Shown: positions 9,282-20,243, counted from the first letter of the stretch. The stretch is 64,000 nucleotides of DNA from Methanoculleus chikugoensis (GCF_019669965.1 NZ_AP019781.1:1737092-1801091), one strand, 5' to 3'. Translations and numbers: made by a program. Notes: generated by a model from the letters alone, not told the origin.

Positions 9282-9462
9282 GTGGGGATATCGCCACGCA
9301 CTGCCCCCGCCCCCTTGGGGGCGGGGGAGGAGCGCGAAGCGCGGGTGGGGTGGGGGAATGCAAGCATAGCGAGCTTGAGCAACAGTGATGTGAGATGGAG
9401 ACAGGGGAGGGGGGATGCTCCCCCCTCCCCGTCAGCCCCTCCCCCAGGGGCGATACCCCCAC
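9282..9462. repeat. Terminal-inverted-repeat element, copy A
   Basis: This intergenic element is bounded by GTGGGGATATCGCC (from 9282) and the near-perfect inverse GGCGATACCCCCAC (to 9462), 13 of 14 matching. Inside are a hairpin of CCCCCGCCCC with GGGGGCGGGG near 9303-9330 and a 12-bp-stem hairpin at 9404-9430. No gene is encoded. A second copy sits at 22466-22717. The size and inverted ends resemble a MITE or other non-autonomous mobile element, but no flanking target duplication was established. The rest of 9142-9592 holds no gene that I can support. Confidence 0.65.
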
Positions 9463-9592
9463 GGTCCAGCGTACCGGGCAGTTGCACACAAATCCCATGC
9501 ATCCATCCATCCATCGAATCGCTATCCTCGCCGCACCAAAAAACCGCACCATTATCCTCGCTCTCGCCCACACTCCCATACGAGGAAGGTCC

Positions 9593-10009
9593 ATGAAACC
9601 TGAAAACGAACAGATAGTCAAAAGTTTTCTCGCCCACGCCGACGACCTCAGCGACGATCTCACGGACGACGTAGAAGAGATGCTCGGCGTCGTGCCGTTC
9701 ATCTTCTCTATCCTCCGCGACCGGCCCGAATCCTTCGCGCTCTCCACTCTCGCCGACTACCGGTTCTCCCGGCCCGCCTCGCTTGATGCAAAGACCGCGG
9801 AACTCATCGCCGTTGCAGCCGCTGCAAGTGCCGGGGCGGAGAGCTGCCTGAAGGTGCATATCGGGGCCGCGCTGAAAGAGGGCGCATCCCGCGACGAGGT
9901 CCTCGACGTCCTCCTCATCGCCGCGATGATTGGAAAGACCCGCGTCCTTGCATCCTCTCTCCGCCAGTTCCGGGAGGTCTGCGGCAAGGAGCAGGGGACC
10001 GGGAGGTAA
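9593..10009 (+). CDS. Carboxymuconolactone decarboxylase/AhpD-like protein
   Basis: The 138-aa helical protein belongs to the CMD/AhpD superfamily. The motif region reads ELIAVAAAASAGAESCLKVH (about residues 65-84). AhpD-type members have CxxC before the His; here the first Cys is replaced by Ala (AESC), so a classical disulfide peroxidase cycle through a CxxC pair is unlikely. A further Cys is near the C-terminus (VCGKE). Its role is therefore unknown. The start ATG at 9593 has GGAAGG at a good distance and excludes the repeat element upstream. Confidence 0.75.
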   Translation: MKPENEQIVKSFLAHADDLSDDLTDDVEEMLGVVPFIFSILRDRPESFALSTLADYRFSRPASLDAKTAELIAVAAAASAGAESCLKVHIGAALKEGASRDEVLDVLLIAAMIGKTRVLASSLRQFREVCGKEQGTGR

Positions 10010-10071
10010 GCGGCCCGCCCTCATGTCGGACGCGCATACTTTATGGTGTGATTCACCAAAAACTCCCTGTA

Positions 10072-10647
10072 ATGAGCCAGACAAAGGCAGCCCTCCGCCT
10101 GCGGGCAAAAGAGGCCCGTTTCCTCCTCTCGCCCTCACAGCTCGCCGAATACAGCAGCAGCATAACTGAGCGGCTCCTCGATCTCCTCGACGGCTTTGAG
10201 ACCGTCATGATCTATGCCGCAAAAGCCCCGGAGGTCGAGACCTCCGACCTTATCGCGGCCCTGAACCGCCGGGGCGTGCGGGTCGTCGTTCCCATCATCG
10301 AGCGGGAGACCTGCGGCCTTCGCCTCTCCTACCTCCCCGACCCCGGAGTCCTCGTCCCGAGCACGTTTGGCGTTCCTGAGCCGATCGGACGCGAACTTCC
10401 GGCCCGGCCGGAGGATGTGGAAGTCGTCGTCCTGCCGATGCTCGCCTTCGACGCCGAAGGGAACCGGCTCGGCTACGGCGCGGGGTACTACGACCGCTTC
10501 CTCTGCCGGTATCCCCACCCGAAAAGGATCGGCATCGCGTTCTCCTGTCAGCAGGCAAACTGCATTCCTGCCGATGAAAACGACGTGAAGATGGATTACA
10601 TCGTTACGGAAAAGGGGATCATCGGCATAACGGGAGGGGGATTGTGA
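10072..10647 (+). CDS. 5-formyltetrahydrofolate cyclo-ligase family protein
   Basis: The 191-aa protein has the family's hallmark NRLGYGAGYYDRFL near residue 135, the substrate-side Arg/Lys-rich N-terminus, and the fold order of 5-formyl-THF cyclo-ligases, which make methenyl-THF with ATP. Methanogens of this group mostly use tetrahydromethanopterin, so the physiological substrate may be a pterin analogue (inference). I start at the ATG at 10072: a TATA-like ACTTTATG lies about 28 bases upstream, consistent with a leaderless transcript, and MSQTKAALR matches a normal N-terminus. It ends just before the cdc48 promoter. Confidence 0.85.
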   Translation: MSQTKAALRLRAKEARFLLSPSQLAEYSSSITERLLDLLDGFETVMIYAAKAPEVETSDLIAALNRRGVRVVVPIIERETCGLRLSYLPDPGVLVPSTFGVPEPIGRELPARPEDVEVVVLPMLAFDAEGNRLGYGAGYYDRFLCRYPHPKRIGIAFSCQQANCIPADENDVKMDYIVTEKGIIGITGGGL

Positions 10648-13134
<2,487 letters not shown>

Positions 13135-13135
13135 C

Positions 13136-13165
13136 GGGAGCGCCCCCTGCCCGTGAGGCGCTCCC
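13136..13165 (+). terminator. Hairpin between cdc48 and hsp20 genes
   Basis: GGGAGCGCC at 13136 pairs perfectly with GGCGCTCCC ending at 13165 around a 12-base loop, directly after the cdc48 stop. It lacks a T-run, so it may be an attenuator or RNA-processing structure rather than a full terminator. Confidence 0.4.
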
Positions 13166-13209
13166 TTCGGGGGCATCCGACCCCCACCAACAGGGATAGA
13201 AACAACGTG

Positions 13210-13668
13210 ATGCACATGAGTGACAGCCCAGCAGACATCTTCGAGCAACTCAACGAACTGATGAAACGCCTCATGGAGCAGGGGCTCAAAGAGCAGGGAG
13301 ATCAGAACAGGCCGTTTGCCTACGGATTCAAGATCGTCCTTCATGAGGCCGGAAAGCCTGAGATCCCGGCAGCGGAAGCGGCCCCCGTAGCAGAGCCGAA
13401 TGAACCCTCCTCCGAGGGGACCATCGAGCCGATAGCAGAGATGTATACGACCGATGACGACGTGACGGTGGCGATCGATCTCCCGGGTACCGAGAAGGAG
13501 AGTATTCACCTGTCACTCATCAACGGGACGCTGACGATCATTGCCGGCGGCAATCAGCTGACCTCGGTGGAGATGCCTGCCGTGGACGCCGACTCCATGC
13601 AGTCGAACTATAAGCACGGCGTCCTGGAAGTCAAATTTTCCCGGGGCAAGTCGATCAGGATCGACTGA
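13210..13668 (+). CDS. Hsp20/alpha-crystallin small heat-shock protein
   Basis: The protein of about 152 aa has a helical N-terminus and an alpha-crystallin-like beta-sandwich from about residue 75, with YTTDDDVTVAIDLPGTEKESI and later VLEVKF. The usual C-terminal IxI anchoring motif is reduced (the end is SIRID). It would hold unfolding proteins as oligomers. ATGs at 13210 and 13216 are alternatives; the better-spaced GGGATAG favours the first. Position directly after the Cdc48-type unfoldase suggests a shared stress role. Confidence 0.8.
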   Translation: MHMSDSPADIFEQLNELMKRLMEQGLKEQGDQNRPFAYGFKIVLHEAGKPEIPAAEAAPVAEPNEPSSEGTIEPIAEMYTTDDDVTVAIDLPGTEKESIHLSLINGTLTIIAGGNQLTSVEMPAVDADSMQSNYKHGVLEVKFSRGKSIRID

Positions 13669-14114
13669 AGAGCAGGGCGCCTGCCGACCCGGCTCCCCGG
13701 CAGCGCCGCAATATTTTCGCCGAGAGCGGCATCCGCCCGTGAAGGAGCCGGGCGATTGCCCTCCACGAACCGTCTTCATCTTGCCGGACCCATCTCGCGG
13801 CATCATCCCGGCACTACCTCGCCGAGAGGACGCGCGAGCGTCTCCGGGGCCGCCGGGGGCGATTCCCTGAAATGCTGCTCTCGAAAGGGCCCCTATCCTG
13901 GAACCATTCATTAAAATCGGTACAACACGTAAACTGCAGCAGGATAGCGTTTCTACCCCCTCCGGGAGCATCCAACGTAAAGGATCGCCGGGAAGGACGA
14001 ACACGAAGAGAGATTGCCGTAGCCAACCCTTTTTCAAGGCAGCAACACCTACATATACAGTAATACCTATCTACTAGTCGTAGGGGCATTTGCCCGCCAG
14101 GTAGTGGTGATTAC
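13669..14114. other. Intergenic, no gene seen
   Basis: About 445 bases between hsp20 and the FBP aldolase/phosphatase gene. I see no convincing reading frame. The right end holds a promoter: a TATA-like ACATATACA near 14049-14058 and a GTGGTGATT ribosome site just before the ATG at 14115. Confidence 0.5.
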
Positions 14115-15212
14115 ATGGTTAAAACCACCGTGTCCGTGATCAAAGCAGATGTAGGCAGTCTTCCGGGGCACTCCCGTACCCACCCGAAGCTCCTTGAAAC
14201 AGCCGCCCGGATGCTCAAGGAGGCAGAAGGCAGCATCATCATCGACTCGTACGTCACCCATTGCGGCGACGACCTCGAGTTGATCATGACGCACACCAGG
14301 GGCGAGGATAACGAAGAGATCCACAAACTCGCGTGGAATGTCTTCACGGAGTGCGCCCGGATCGCCAAGGAGATGAAACTCTACGGCGCCGGTCAGGACC
14401 TGCTTGCAGATGCATTCAGCGGCAACGTCAAGGGCATGGGACCCGGGGTTGCCGAGATGGAGTTTGAAGAGCGCGGCTCAGACCCGGTCCTTGTCTTCAT
14501 GGCCGACAAGACCGAACCTGGAGCGTGGAACTACTTCCTTTACCGGATCTTTGCCGATCCCTTCAGCACGTCCGGCCTCGTCATCGACCCCTCGATGCAT
14601 GACGGGTTCACCTTCGAGGTCCACGACGTCATCGAGAAGCGCAAGATCCTCTTCAACACACCCGAAGAGTCCTACAGCCTTCTCGCCTACATCGGAGCGC
14701 CGAGCCGCTACGTGATCAAGTACGTATGGAAGAGGAACGGCATGATTGCAGCATCTACGAGCACCCAGCGCCTGAACCTGATGGCCGGCCGCTATGTCGG
14801 GAAGGACGACCCGGTCATGGTCATCAGGGCACAGAGCGGGTTCCCCTCGGTCGGTGAGGTCATCGACCCCTTCAGGACACCGATCCTCGTGGCCGGCTGG
14901 ATGCGCGGCTCGCACCACGGGCCGTTCATGCCGGTGGGCGTCTGCGATGCAAACTGCACCGCGTTTGACGGACCGCCGCGAGTCATCTGCCTCGGCTTCC
15001 AGATCTGCAACGGGAAATTGATCGGGCCCGCAGATATGTTCGACGACCCGGCGTTCAACCGCGTCCGCGACCGGTGCTGCGAGCTCGCCGACGTGCTCAG
15101 GGCCCACGGGCCGTTTGAACCGCACCGCCTCTCGCTTGAGGAGATGGAGTACACTACCCTCCCCGGCGTCGAGAAGCAGTTCAAGGATCGCTGGGAAGAC
15201 ATCCCCGAGTAA
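14115..15212 (+). CDS. fbp: Fructose-1,6-bisphosphate aldolase/phosphatase (archaeal type V)
   Basis: The 365-aa protein is the bifunctional archaeal gluconeogenic enzyme that condenses triose phosphates to FBP and dephosphorylates it. The N-terminus MVKTTVSVIKADVGSLPGH carries conserved metal/substrate residues. The Schiff-base Lys and catalytic Tyr of the family are seen as Tyr227 and Lys230 in RYVGKDD, with the same Y-x-x-K spacing as in characterised enzymes. The metal-binding DxxE-rich segments HCGDDLELI and GAGQDLLADAF are intact. The start has GTGGTGATT upstream. A run of eight T follows the stop. With pycA/pycB elsewhere in the window it covers steps of gluconeogenesis from pyruvate. 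Confidence 0.93.
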   Translation: MVKTTVSVIKADVGSLPGHSRTHPKLLETAARMLKEAEGSIIIDSYVTHCGDDLELIMTHTRGEDNEEIHKLAWNVFTECARIAKEMKLYGAGQDLLADAFSGNVKGMGPGVAEMEFEERGSDPVLVFMADKTEPGAWNYFLYRIFADPFSTSGLVIDPSMHDGFTFEVHDVIEKRKILFNTPEESYSLLAYIGAPSRYVIKYVWKRNGMIAASTSTQRLNLMAGRYVGKDDPVMVIRAQSGFPSVGEVIDPFRTPILVAGWMRGSHHGPFMPVGVCDANCTAFDGPPRVICLGFQICNGKLIGPADMFDDPAFNRVRDRCCELADVLRAHGPFEPHRLSLEEMEYTTLPGVEKQFKDRWEDIPE

Positions 15213-15213
15213 C

Positions 15214-15221
15214 TTTTTTTT
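15214..15221 (+). terminator. Oligo-T terminator after fbp
   Basis: Eight consecutive T directly after the fbp stop codon, the usual form of an archaeal intrinsic terminator. The following 200 bases contain G/C-rich inverted repeats, including a degenerate GCACCTCACGGTGC hairpin near 15287, but no gene. Confidence 0.6.
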
Positions 15222-15426
15222 GCCGGCGGTCGTCCGCGGCGCTTTAGCGGCTCCCGCAACGCTTCTTTGTCCGTATCACCGGTCGCACCTCACGGTGCCT
15301 TCCGGAACTAAACGGCCACCGGCCGGTAGCGCCACTGACGGAGCCGCACCTCCCACCGAACGCCGGAGGCGTCCGGTGGTCGGTCAACGAAAACCTTAAT
15401 GCATGAACATAACCATATAAGAACAG

Positions 15427-15663
15427 ATGGTTAACGGTATCGTACTCCCTGTTAAGAAGGTTTTTTCGTTAGTAGACTCTAAAATCACCGTTGAGATCAA
15501 GGATGACGGCAGGAAACTCCAGGGACGGCTCGTGGCGGTGGATGAACACCTGAACCTGCATATGGACGAGACCACGGAGTATACTGGAGAACAGCGGGGC
15601 CGTGCCCTCGGGACCGTCGTCATCCGCGGCAATAATATCCTGACCATTGCGCCCCTGCTCTGA
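15427..15663 (+). CDS. Archaeal Sm-like (LSm) protein
   Basis: The 78-aa protein has the Sm fold: Sm1 motif around VEIKDDGRKLQGRLVAVDEHLNLHM (quoted in part: the GxLxxxDxxxNLxM pattern) and Sm2 motif as VVIRGNNILTI. Such proteins form heptameric rings binding U-rich RNA. The ATG lies about 30 bases after a TATA-like CCTTAATGCA at 15394, so the mRNA may be leaderless. The winged-helix gene starts 6 bases after its stop, so the two are probably co-transcribed. Confidence 0.9.
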   Translation: MVNGIVLPVKKVFSLVDSKITVEIKDDGRKLQGRLVAVDEHLNLHMDETTEYTGEQRGRALGTVVIRGNNILTIAPLL

Positions 15664-15668
15664 TAGCC

Positions 15669-16010
15669 ATGTCCGACCAGGAGGAAGAAGCACTCAAGGT
15701 TATCCAGTCCCATCGCCAGGGAGTTCTCCAGAGCGAGCTCTGGAAACTTCTCGATATCGACAGCAGGAAGTGCTCGAGGATCGTGAAGAGGCTGCTTGAT
15801 GCCGGGCTGATCGAGCGCATCGAGTTTCGCAGCGACGGCATCAAGACGTACCTGTTGCGTGCGAAGAAGCGCGCGATCGACCCCTGCGTCATCCTTGCGG
15901 GAGGTGAGGTTCTTCCCTGCATCGGCTGCGATCGGGAGTGCACCCCGGAAGAGTGCGCGCTCCTTCTCGACTGGATGTACCAACTTGCTCTTGAAGAGTA
16001 TCAGGAATAA
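15669..16010 (+). CDS. Winged-helix protein with C-terminal Cys cluster
   Basis: The 113-aa protein has an N-terminal winged-helix domain (about 1-65; SHRQGVLQSELWKLLDIDS then SRIVKRLLDAGLIER) similar to MarR/TFIIIC B-block type domains of methanogens. A C-terminal segment with Cys at about 75, 86, 89, 93 and 98 (pattern C-x10-C-x2-C-x3-C-x4-C) could bind an Fe-S cluster or zinc. It would be a redox- or metal-responsive regulator (inference). It follows the LSm gene by 6 bases. Confidence 0.65.
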   Translation: MSDQEEEALKVIQSHRQGVLQSELWKLLDIDSRKCSRIVKRLLDAGLIERIEFRSDGIKTYLLRAKKRAIDPCVILAGGEVLPCIGCDRECTPEECALLLDWMYQLALEEYQE

Positions 16011-16154
16011 GGCCGCTCATTTTCCCTCTTGAGATCCGGTTCCCGTCGTTCCCTACTCAATGGGGGGTGACGGACCCGGCTTGTTCCCGGGATCGACCAT
16101 TTTTCCTCGGGCATACCTTCATGCGGCAGACCGTGACGGCCTGCCCACCTCGTA

Positions 16155-16215
16155 CCTCGCACCTGACGGCGTTCAAACTCCGGATGCCCTGCCCATCATT
16201 CTTTGCGCGAGGCCG
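16155..16215 (+). repeat. Single degenerate unit of the hairpin repeat family
   Basis: Contains TCGCACCTGACGGCGTTC, then AAACTCCGG and GATGCCCTGCCCATC, closely resembling the units of the array at 31341-31505. It lies between the winged-helix gene and the PP2C gene. Confidence 0.55.
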
Positions 16216-16237
16216 TATCGCCGTCTCACCCACACCG

Positions 16238-17011
16238 TCACGCTCTGGCGACGATCACCGTGGTGTTGTCGGTGCTTGCCGCGTCCCTGGCGGCATCGAT
16301 CAGTCTGCGGCATGCCGTGCCGGGATCGTCTTCGAGCACGATCTCCCGGATGACGCTCTCCGGGACGTGATCGTGCAGCCCGTCCGAACTGACCAGGAGA
16401 ACCCCATCGGCGAGTTCCGCAAGATCGAGATCGACTTGCACCCGGGCCGAGAGGCCGAGCGCCTGGGTCAGGATGTTCTTCCGCGGGTGGAGCATCGCCC
16501 CTGCAGGGGATATGGCTCCCGATTCAACCAGATCCTGGACATAGGTCTGGTCGCGCGTATGCCAGACGGAGGCCGGCGTGACGATGTAGGTCCTGCTGTC
16601 GCCCACCGTGCCGATCCAGCATCGGCCCGACTCTGCGACGAGTGCCGCCGAGAGCGTTGTTCCTGCGTTCAGGGCGTTATCCATGTTATACGCAAAAATA
16701 GCGGCGTTGATGCGCTGGAACGCGCGTTCGAGCAGGTCGCCGGGATCGCTCTCCGGGAGTTCCCTGCCTGCAGCTTCCGCGAGGATCTCGATCGCCATCC
16801 TGCTCGCAACCTCTCCGCAGGCATGCCCCCCAAGACCGTCCGCGACGGCAAAGAGGTGATGCCCGTTCATCCGGCCGGCGAAGTACGCGTCCTCGTTCTG
16901 CTCCCGCTTCCCGGTATCGGTCAGGGCCGCGTACCGGAGCCCTGCCACTCTTCTCACCTGCACTCCAGAGTCAACTCTGCGTCCGAGCGGATAGTCTTTT
17001 GGTGGCGGCAT
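16238..17011 (-). CDS. PP2C-family serine/threonine protein phosphatase
   Basis: The 257-aa protein has PP2C metal motifs: NEDAYF near residue 38, VADGLGGH near 55, GTTLSAALV near 120, VGDSRTY near 137 and the final STDNTTVIV. It is a stand-alone cytosolic PP2C catalytic domain with no membrane or receiver part, removing phosphate from Ser/Thr. No partner kinase is nearby. I choose the ATG at 17011 with GAGAGGCG upstream, leaving 14 bases to the upstream radical SAM gene; a longer frame to 17065 would overlap it. Confidence 0.9.
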   Translation of the reverse strand: MPPPKDYPLGRRVDSGVQVRRVAGLRYAALTDTGKREQNEDAYFAGRMNGHHLFAVADGLGGHACGEVASRMAIEILAEAAGRELPESDPGDLLERAFQRINAAIFAYNMDNALNAGTTLSAALVAESGRCWIGTVGDSRTYIVTPASVWHTRDQTYVQDLVESGAISPAGAMLHPRKNILTQALGLSARVQVDLDLAELADGVLLVSSDGLHDHVPESVIREIVLEDDPGTACRRLIDAARDAASTDNTTVIVARA

Positions 17012-17025
17012 CTCCCGTTCGCCTC

Positions 17026-17964
17026 TCACGGGAATCCCCGGGTAAGGCCGTTTTCCTTTGCGCAACGGACGGCATATGCATACTCCCGTGCCGTTATCGG
17101 GCGCTGCAGCGCCGCAAGCACCGGGCTCCTCCCCCCTTCGGACGCTCTCCAGGCCGGGTGGTACTGGGCCATGACGTTCACGTAAGAGTCGCGCGATATC
17201 TCCTCTGCGATGAACTTCATCACCATCTCGCTGTTCGCAAGGTTCCCGGGGAGCACCAGGTGCCTGATGATCATGCCCCGCACCGCAATACCGTCCCTGA
17301 TCTCAAGGTCGCCGACCTGCCGGTGCATCTCTTTTACTGCAGCCTGCATGCGGCCGGTGTAACCGGGGGCGTGGGAGAGTTCCAGCGCCACGTCGTCGCG
17401 CCCATACTTCGCGTCCGGCATGTAGATGTCGATGACGCCGTCGAGGAGCCGCAGGGTCTCCACGGAGTCGTAGCCGCCGCTGTTGTAGACCAACGGGACA
17501 GTAAGGCCCTGAGAGGCGGCAAGGGCGACCGCTCGGAGGATCTGGGGAACGACATGCGAGGGAGAGACGAAGTTGATGTTGTGGCACCCGCGTTCCTGCA
17601 GGCGGAGCATGATCCCGGCAAGGTCTTCGCACGAGACCGCGTAGCCGACCCCGCACTGGCTGATCTCGTAGTTCTGGCAGAATTCACACCGCATGTTGCA
17701 GCCCGCGAAGAATATCGTTCCCGAACCGTTCCTCCCGACAAGCGGAGGCTCTTCGCCGAAATGCGAGCTGTAACTCGAGACCCTGGGCAGGAGGCCGGTC
17801 CGGCAGAACCCTTCCTCGTCCTCAATACGGTTCACGCGGCACTCCTGGGGGCAGACGACGCAGTTGCGGAGCACCTCGTGCGCTCGTCGTGCCCGCTCCT
17901 CCAGTTCGCCGCTCCGGGATAGGCGCACGTATCCGGGTAGTTGTGTTCGTTCTGCTTCGGCCAT
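17026..17964 (-). CDS. Radical SAM protein, PflX/COG1313-like
   Basis: The 312-aa protein has an N-terminal Cys-rich segment (CVVCPQEC then a Cys at GFCRTG), a radical SAM motif CNMRCEFC near residue 96 and later VYNSGGYDS. This is the COG1313 (PflX-like) family, distant from pyruvate formate-lyase activases; its substrate is unknown. The start ATG at 17964 has GGGAGGATC directly upstream, much better than the longer frame to 18066. It precedes the PP2C gene by 14 bases, so the two form an operon. Confidence 0.85.
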   Translation of the reverse strand: MAEAERTQLPGYVRLSRSGELEERARRAHEVLRNCVVCPQECRVNRIEDEEGFCRTGLLPRVSSYSSHFGEEPPLVGRNGSGTIFFAGCNMRCEFCQNYEISQCGVGYAVSCEDLAGIMLRLQERGCHNINFVSPSHVVPQILRAVALAASQGLTVPLVYNSGGYDSVETLRLLDGVIDIYMPDAKYGRDDVALELSHAPGYTGRMQAAVKEMHRQVGDLEIRDGIAVRGMIIRHLVLPGNLANSEMVMKFIAEEISRDSYVNVMAQYHPAWRASEGGRSPVLAALQRPITAREYAYAVRCAKENGLTRGFP

Positions 17965-18200
17965 GATCCTCCCTGGGTGCCGAGGAGAAGAAAGTTTGTC
18001 CTCCCGGTGCTTGCCGATCTGGAGGGGAGTTTCCGCCGGGCCGGGAGAGAACGCTGGAGCCGCCAATCACCGGGATCCGGTTTCCCCGGCATTCCGGATG
18101 TTTTGTTATATCTGCCTTCTCTCATGAGGCACAAGTCTTATACCTCTGTTTTCACCGTTCACTATCTCCGGCCCTCGCTCCTCCGCGTCGAATAATTTTG

Positions 18201-18212
18201 AAAATATTTATC
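18201..18212 (+). promoter_or_regulatory. TATA box of the transglutaminase-like gene
   Basis: AAAATATTTATC lies about 30 bases before the ATG at 18238 in an otherwise G/C-rich region; spacing suggests a leaderless transcript. Confidence 0.5.
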
Positions 18213-18237
18213 TATCGGGTAACGGATCTATCATCGT

Positions 18238-19149
18238 ATGACCGGCGACCCTTACCATCCACGCAGATTCCCCATCAAGGCCGTGATCGTCATTCTTGTC
18301 GTCATCGGCATAGCCGCCATCTGGGGCGGGCAGATCGCCTCGTCGGTAGGAACGGCGGTCACCGGGACGCTTGAAGCGTCCGGCCTCAGTTCACCGGAGG
18401 TCTCCAACGAGACCCTTGAGACCGGACCGAAGACCATCAATCTCGCATATGTTCTCCGCGGTAAACCAGGCTCGATCCGGTTCGACGCCTACCGGGGCGT
18501 CAACGACTATCTGTCTACGAAGTATCCTGCCTCATTCCGCGATGACCGCGACTACTGGCTCCAGTTTGTCGATGAGAGCATCCAGGATCGGTACCTGAAG
18601 CAGCTGGCCGGCAACATCCGCGCCGCCGAACCTGAACCCGACAACCAGGTGCGCGCCGCGATCAGCATGGTGCAGCAGATCCCCTACGCCGATTACTCGT
18701 TCGATACGGCGGCCAAGTACCCGTATCACGTGCTCTACCACAAGGACGGGGACTGCGACGAGAAGTCGCTCCTGCTCGCCTATCTCCTCCGGGAGATGGG
18801 CTACGGCGTCGCGCTCTTCGAGTTCGAACAGGAGAGCCATATGGCCGTGGGCATCAAGGCTCCCGACCGGTACTGCTACCGGGACACGGGATACGCGTTC
18901 ATCGAGACCACGGTGCCGTCCATTCCGACCGATGCCGGAGGAGAATACGGGGATGACGGAATAAAGATGACGTCGAAACCGAAGGTCTTCGTCATAGCAG
19001 AGGGAGATTCCTTCGAAGGCATCTGGCGGGAGCACGCCGATGCCGTCGAGTGGAACAAGATACGCGGCATGGGGCCCAAACTGGACTCCTACAACTACGG
19101 ACGTTACCGGAACCTGGCGCAGACGTACGGGATGGACTACGGTGGTTAA
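18238..19149 (+). CDS. Membrane-anchored transglutaminase-like protein
   Basis: The 303-aa protein has one N-terminal membrane segment (about 14-32, KAVIVILVVIGIAAIWGG) and an extracytoplasmic transglutaminase-like domain. A Cys in GDCDEKSLLLAYLLREMG (near 178) and a His in ESHMAVGI (near 202), followed by YAFIETT, form the likely catalytic triad with a later acidic residue. Such archaeal proteins may be proteases or cross-linkers at the cell surface; the substrate is unknown. Its stop overlaps a possible GTG start of the following pilin-like gene. Confidence 0.75.
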   Translation: MTGDPYHPRRFPIKAVIVILVVIGIAAIWGGQIASSVGTAVTGTLEASGLSSPEVSNETLETGPKTINLAYVLRGKPGSIRFDAYRGVNDYLSTKYPASFRDDRDYWLQFVDESIQDRYLKQLAGNIRAAEPEPDNQVRAAISMVQQIPYADYSFDTAAKYPYHVLYHKDGDCDEKSLLLAYLLREMGYGVALFEFEQESHMAVGIKAPDRYCYRDTGYAFIETTVPSIPTDAGGEYGDDGIKMTSKPKVFVIAEGDSFEGIWREHADAVEWNKIRGMGPKLDSYNYGRYRNLAQTYGMDYGG

Positions 19150-19726
19150 AACCCAATCGTCCGGTGCGGCACGGAGGGGAGAGCATCCCTCCGGCCCACC
19201 GGCAACCCCGGTGAGGCGGACCATCAAGGGCGAGACCGCTCTTTCGGATACGCACGGCGTATTCCTGATGGTTGCGATCACCGTCATCCTCGCCGCAATT
19301 GTTCTGCTGATGCTGCTTTCAATGCTCCCCGCCGGATCCTTGGCCGAACCGCAGCCGCCGATCATCATCACCGAGATCTCCCACGTCAACGCAGGTGCCG
19401 GAGCACTGACGTATGCGAGCAGGGTCACCCTCAAGAACAACAGTAGCACGACATACGAGAACGACTGCCTGAGGGCGGTCTTCTACGTGAACGGCTACAA
19501 GGCCTGCATCGTCCAGACCTTAAACGGCCATCTCCTCATCCCGTCGCATCACTACGGGGTGAAGACCCTCGGCGGCGAGGGATGCCGCGACCGCTTCTGG
19601 AACCCGGGCGAGGAGATGACGGCGGATCTCACCGACGGAACCTTCTACCCGGGCGCAGAGGTCACTCTGAAGATAGTGGATAAACGCAACGGGAGGGTAA
19701 TCTCGAAACACACGGTGAGAGCATGA
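19142..19726 (+). CDS. Type IV pilin-like protein with class III signal
   Basis: Residues around ETALSDTHGVFLMVAITVILAA match the archaeal pilin N-terminus: a short charged part, a prepilin-peptidase-like site, then a hydrophobic helix. The C-terminal domain is a beta-rich surface domain. Two starts are possible. GTG at 19142 overlaps the upstream gene by 8 bases and has GGGATG before it, giving 194 aa with an unusually long leader. GTG at 19211 would give VRRTIKGETALSD, a more typical leader, but has no clear ribosome site. It would be assembled in or anchored to the membrane, perhaps with the transglutaminase-like protein. Confidence 0.65.
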   Translation: MVKTQSSGAARRGEHPSGPPATPVRRTIKGETALSDTHGVFLMVAITVILAAIVLLMLLSMLPAGSLAEPQPPIIITEISHVNAGAGALTYASRVTLKNNSSTTYENDCLRAVFYVNGYKACIVQTLNGHLLIPSHHYGVKTLGGEGCRDRFWNPGEEMTADLTDGTFYPGAEVTLKIVDKRNGRVISKHTVRA

Positions 19727-19781
19727 GAGGGACTGGCGTCAAAGCGCACGTTTTTGTACCCGAACACTTCTAGAGACTGGC

Positions 19782-20243
19782 ATGTTCAGATCAATTCTCG
19801 TGGCGGTCGACGGATCGGCGATCGGCCACCGGGCGCTCGAAGAGGCCCTTGCCGTCGCCCGTGCCATGGGGGTCCCCGTGCATGCCGTACACGTCGTCCA
19901 GACCGCCACATATCCCTCGCTGACCCTCAACGAACTCGAACCCCCCACTATCGCCCAGCAGGCGCTTTTCGACGCGCTCGACCGGGAGGCCGACGAGATC
20001 CTCGCCGACGCCGAAGAGAAGGGAGCCGCCGCCGGTGTCCCGCTCACCGCCCACAAACGCCAGGGACATCCGGGAGCGGAGATCATCGCGCTGGCTCGGG
20101 AACTCGGCGCAGGCCTGACCGTGGTCGGGTCGCACGGCAAGGGCCGGCTCGGCCGCTTCTTTCTCGGGAGCACTAGTTCCTACGTCGTCGACCACGCGGC
20201 GTCAACGGTCATGGTCGTCAGGGGCGAACCCGACGCCTCCTGA
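19782..20243 (+). CDS. Universal stress protein (UspA family)
   Basis: The 153-aa protein is a single Usp domain with N-terminal ILVAVDGS and C-terminal ATP-binding GSHGKGRLGRFFLGSTS (the G-2x-G-9x-G-S/T pattern). Cytosolic stress-linked nucleotide-binding protein; target unknown. The gene converges on the DUF99 gene, overlapping it by 42 bases at the 3' ends. Confidence 0.9.
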   Translation: MFRSILVAVDGSAIGHRALEEALAVARAMGVPVHAVHVVQTATYPSLTLNELEPPTIAQQALFDALDREADEILADAEEKGAAAGVPLTAHKRQGHPGAEIIALARELGAGLTVVGSHGKGRLGRFFLGSTSSYVVDHAASTVMVVRGEPDAS

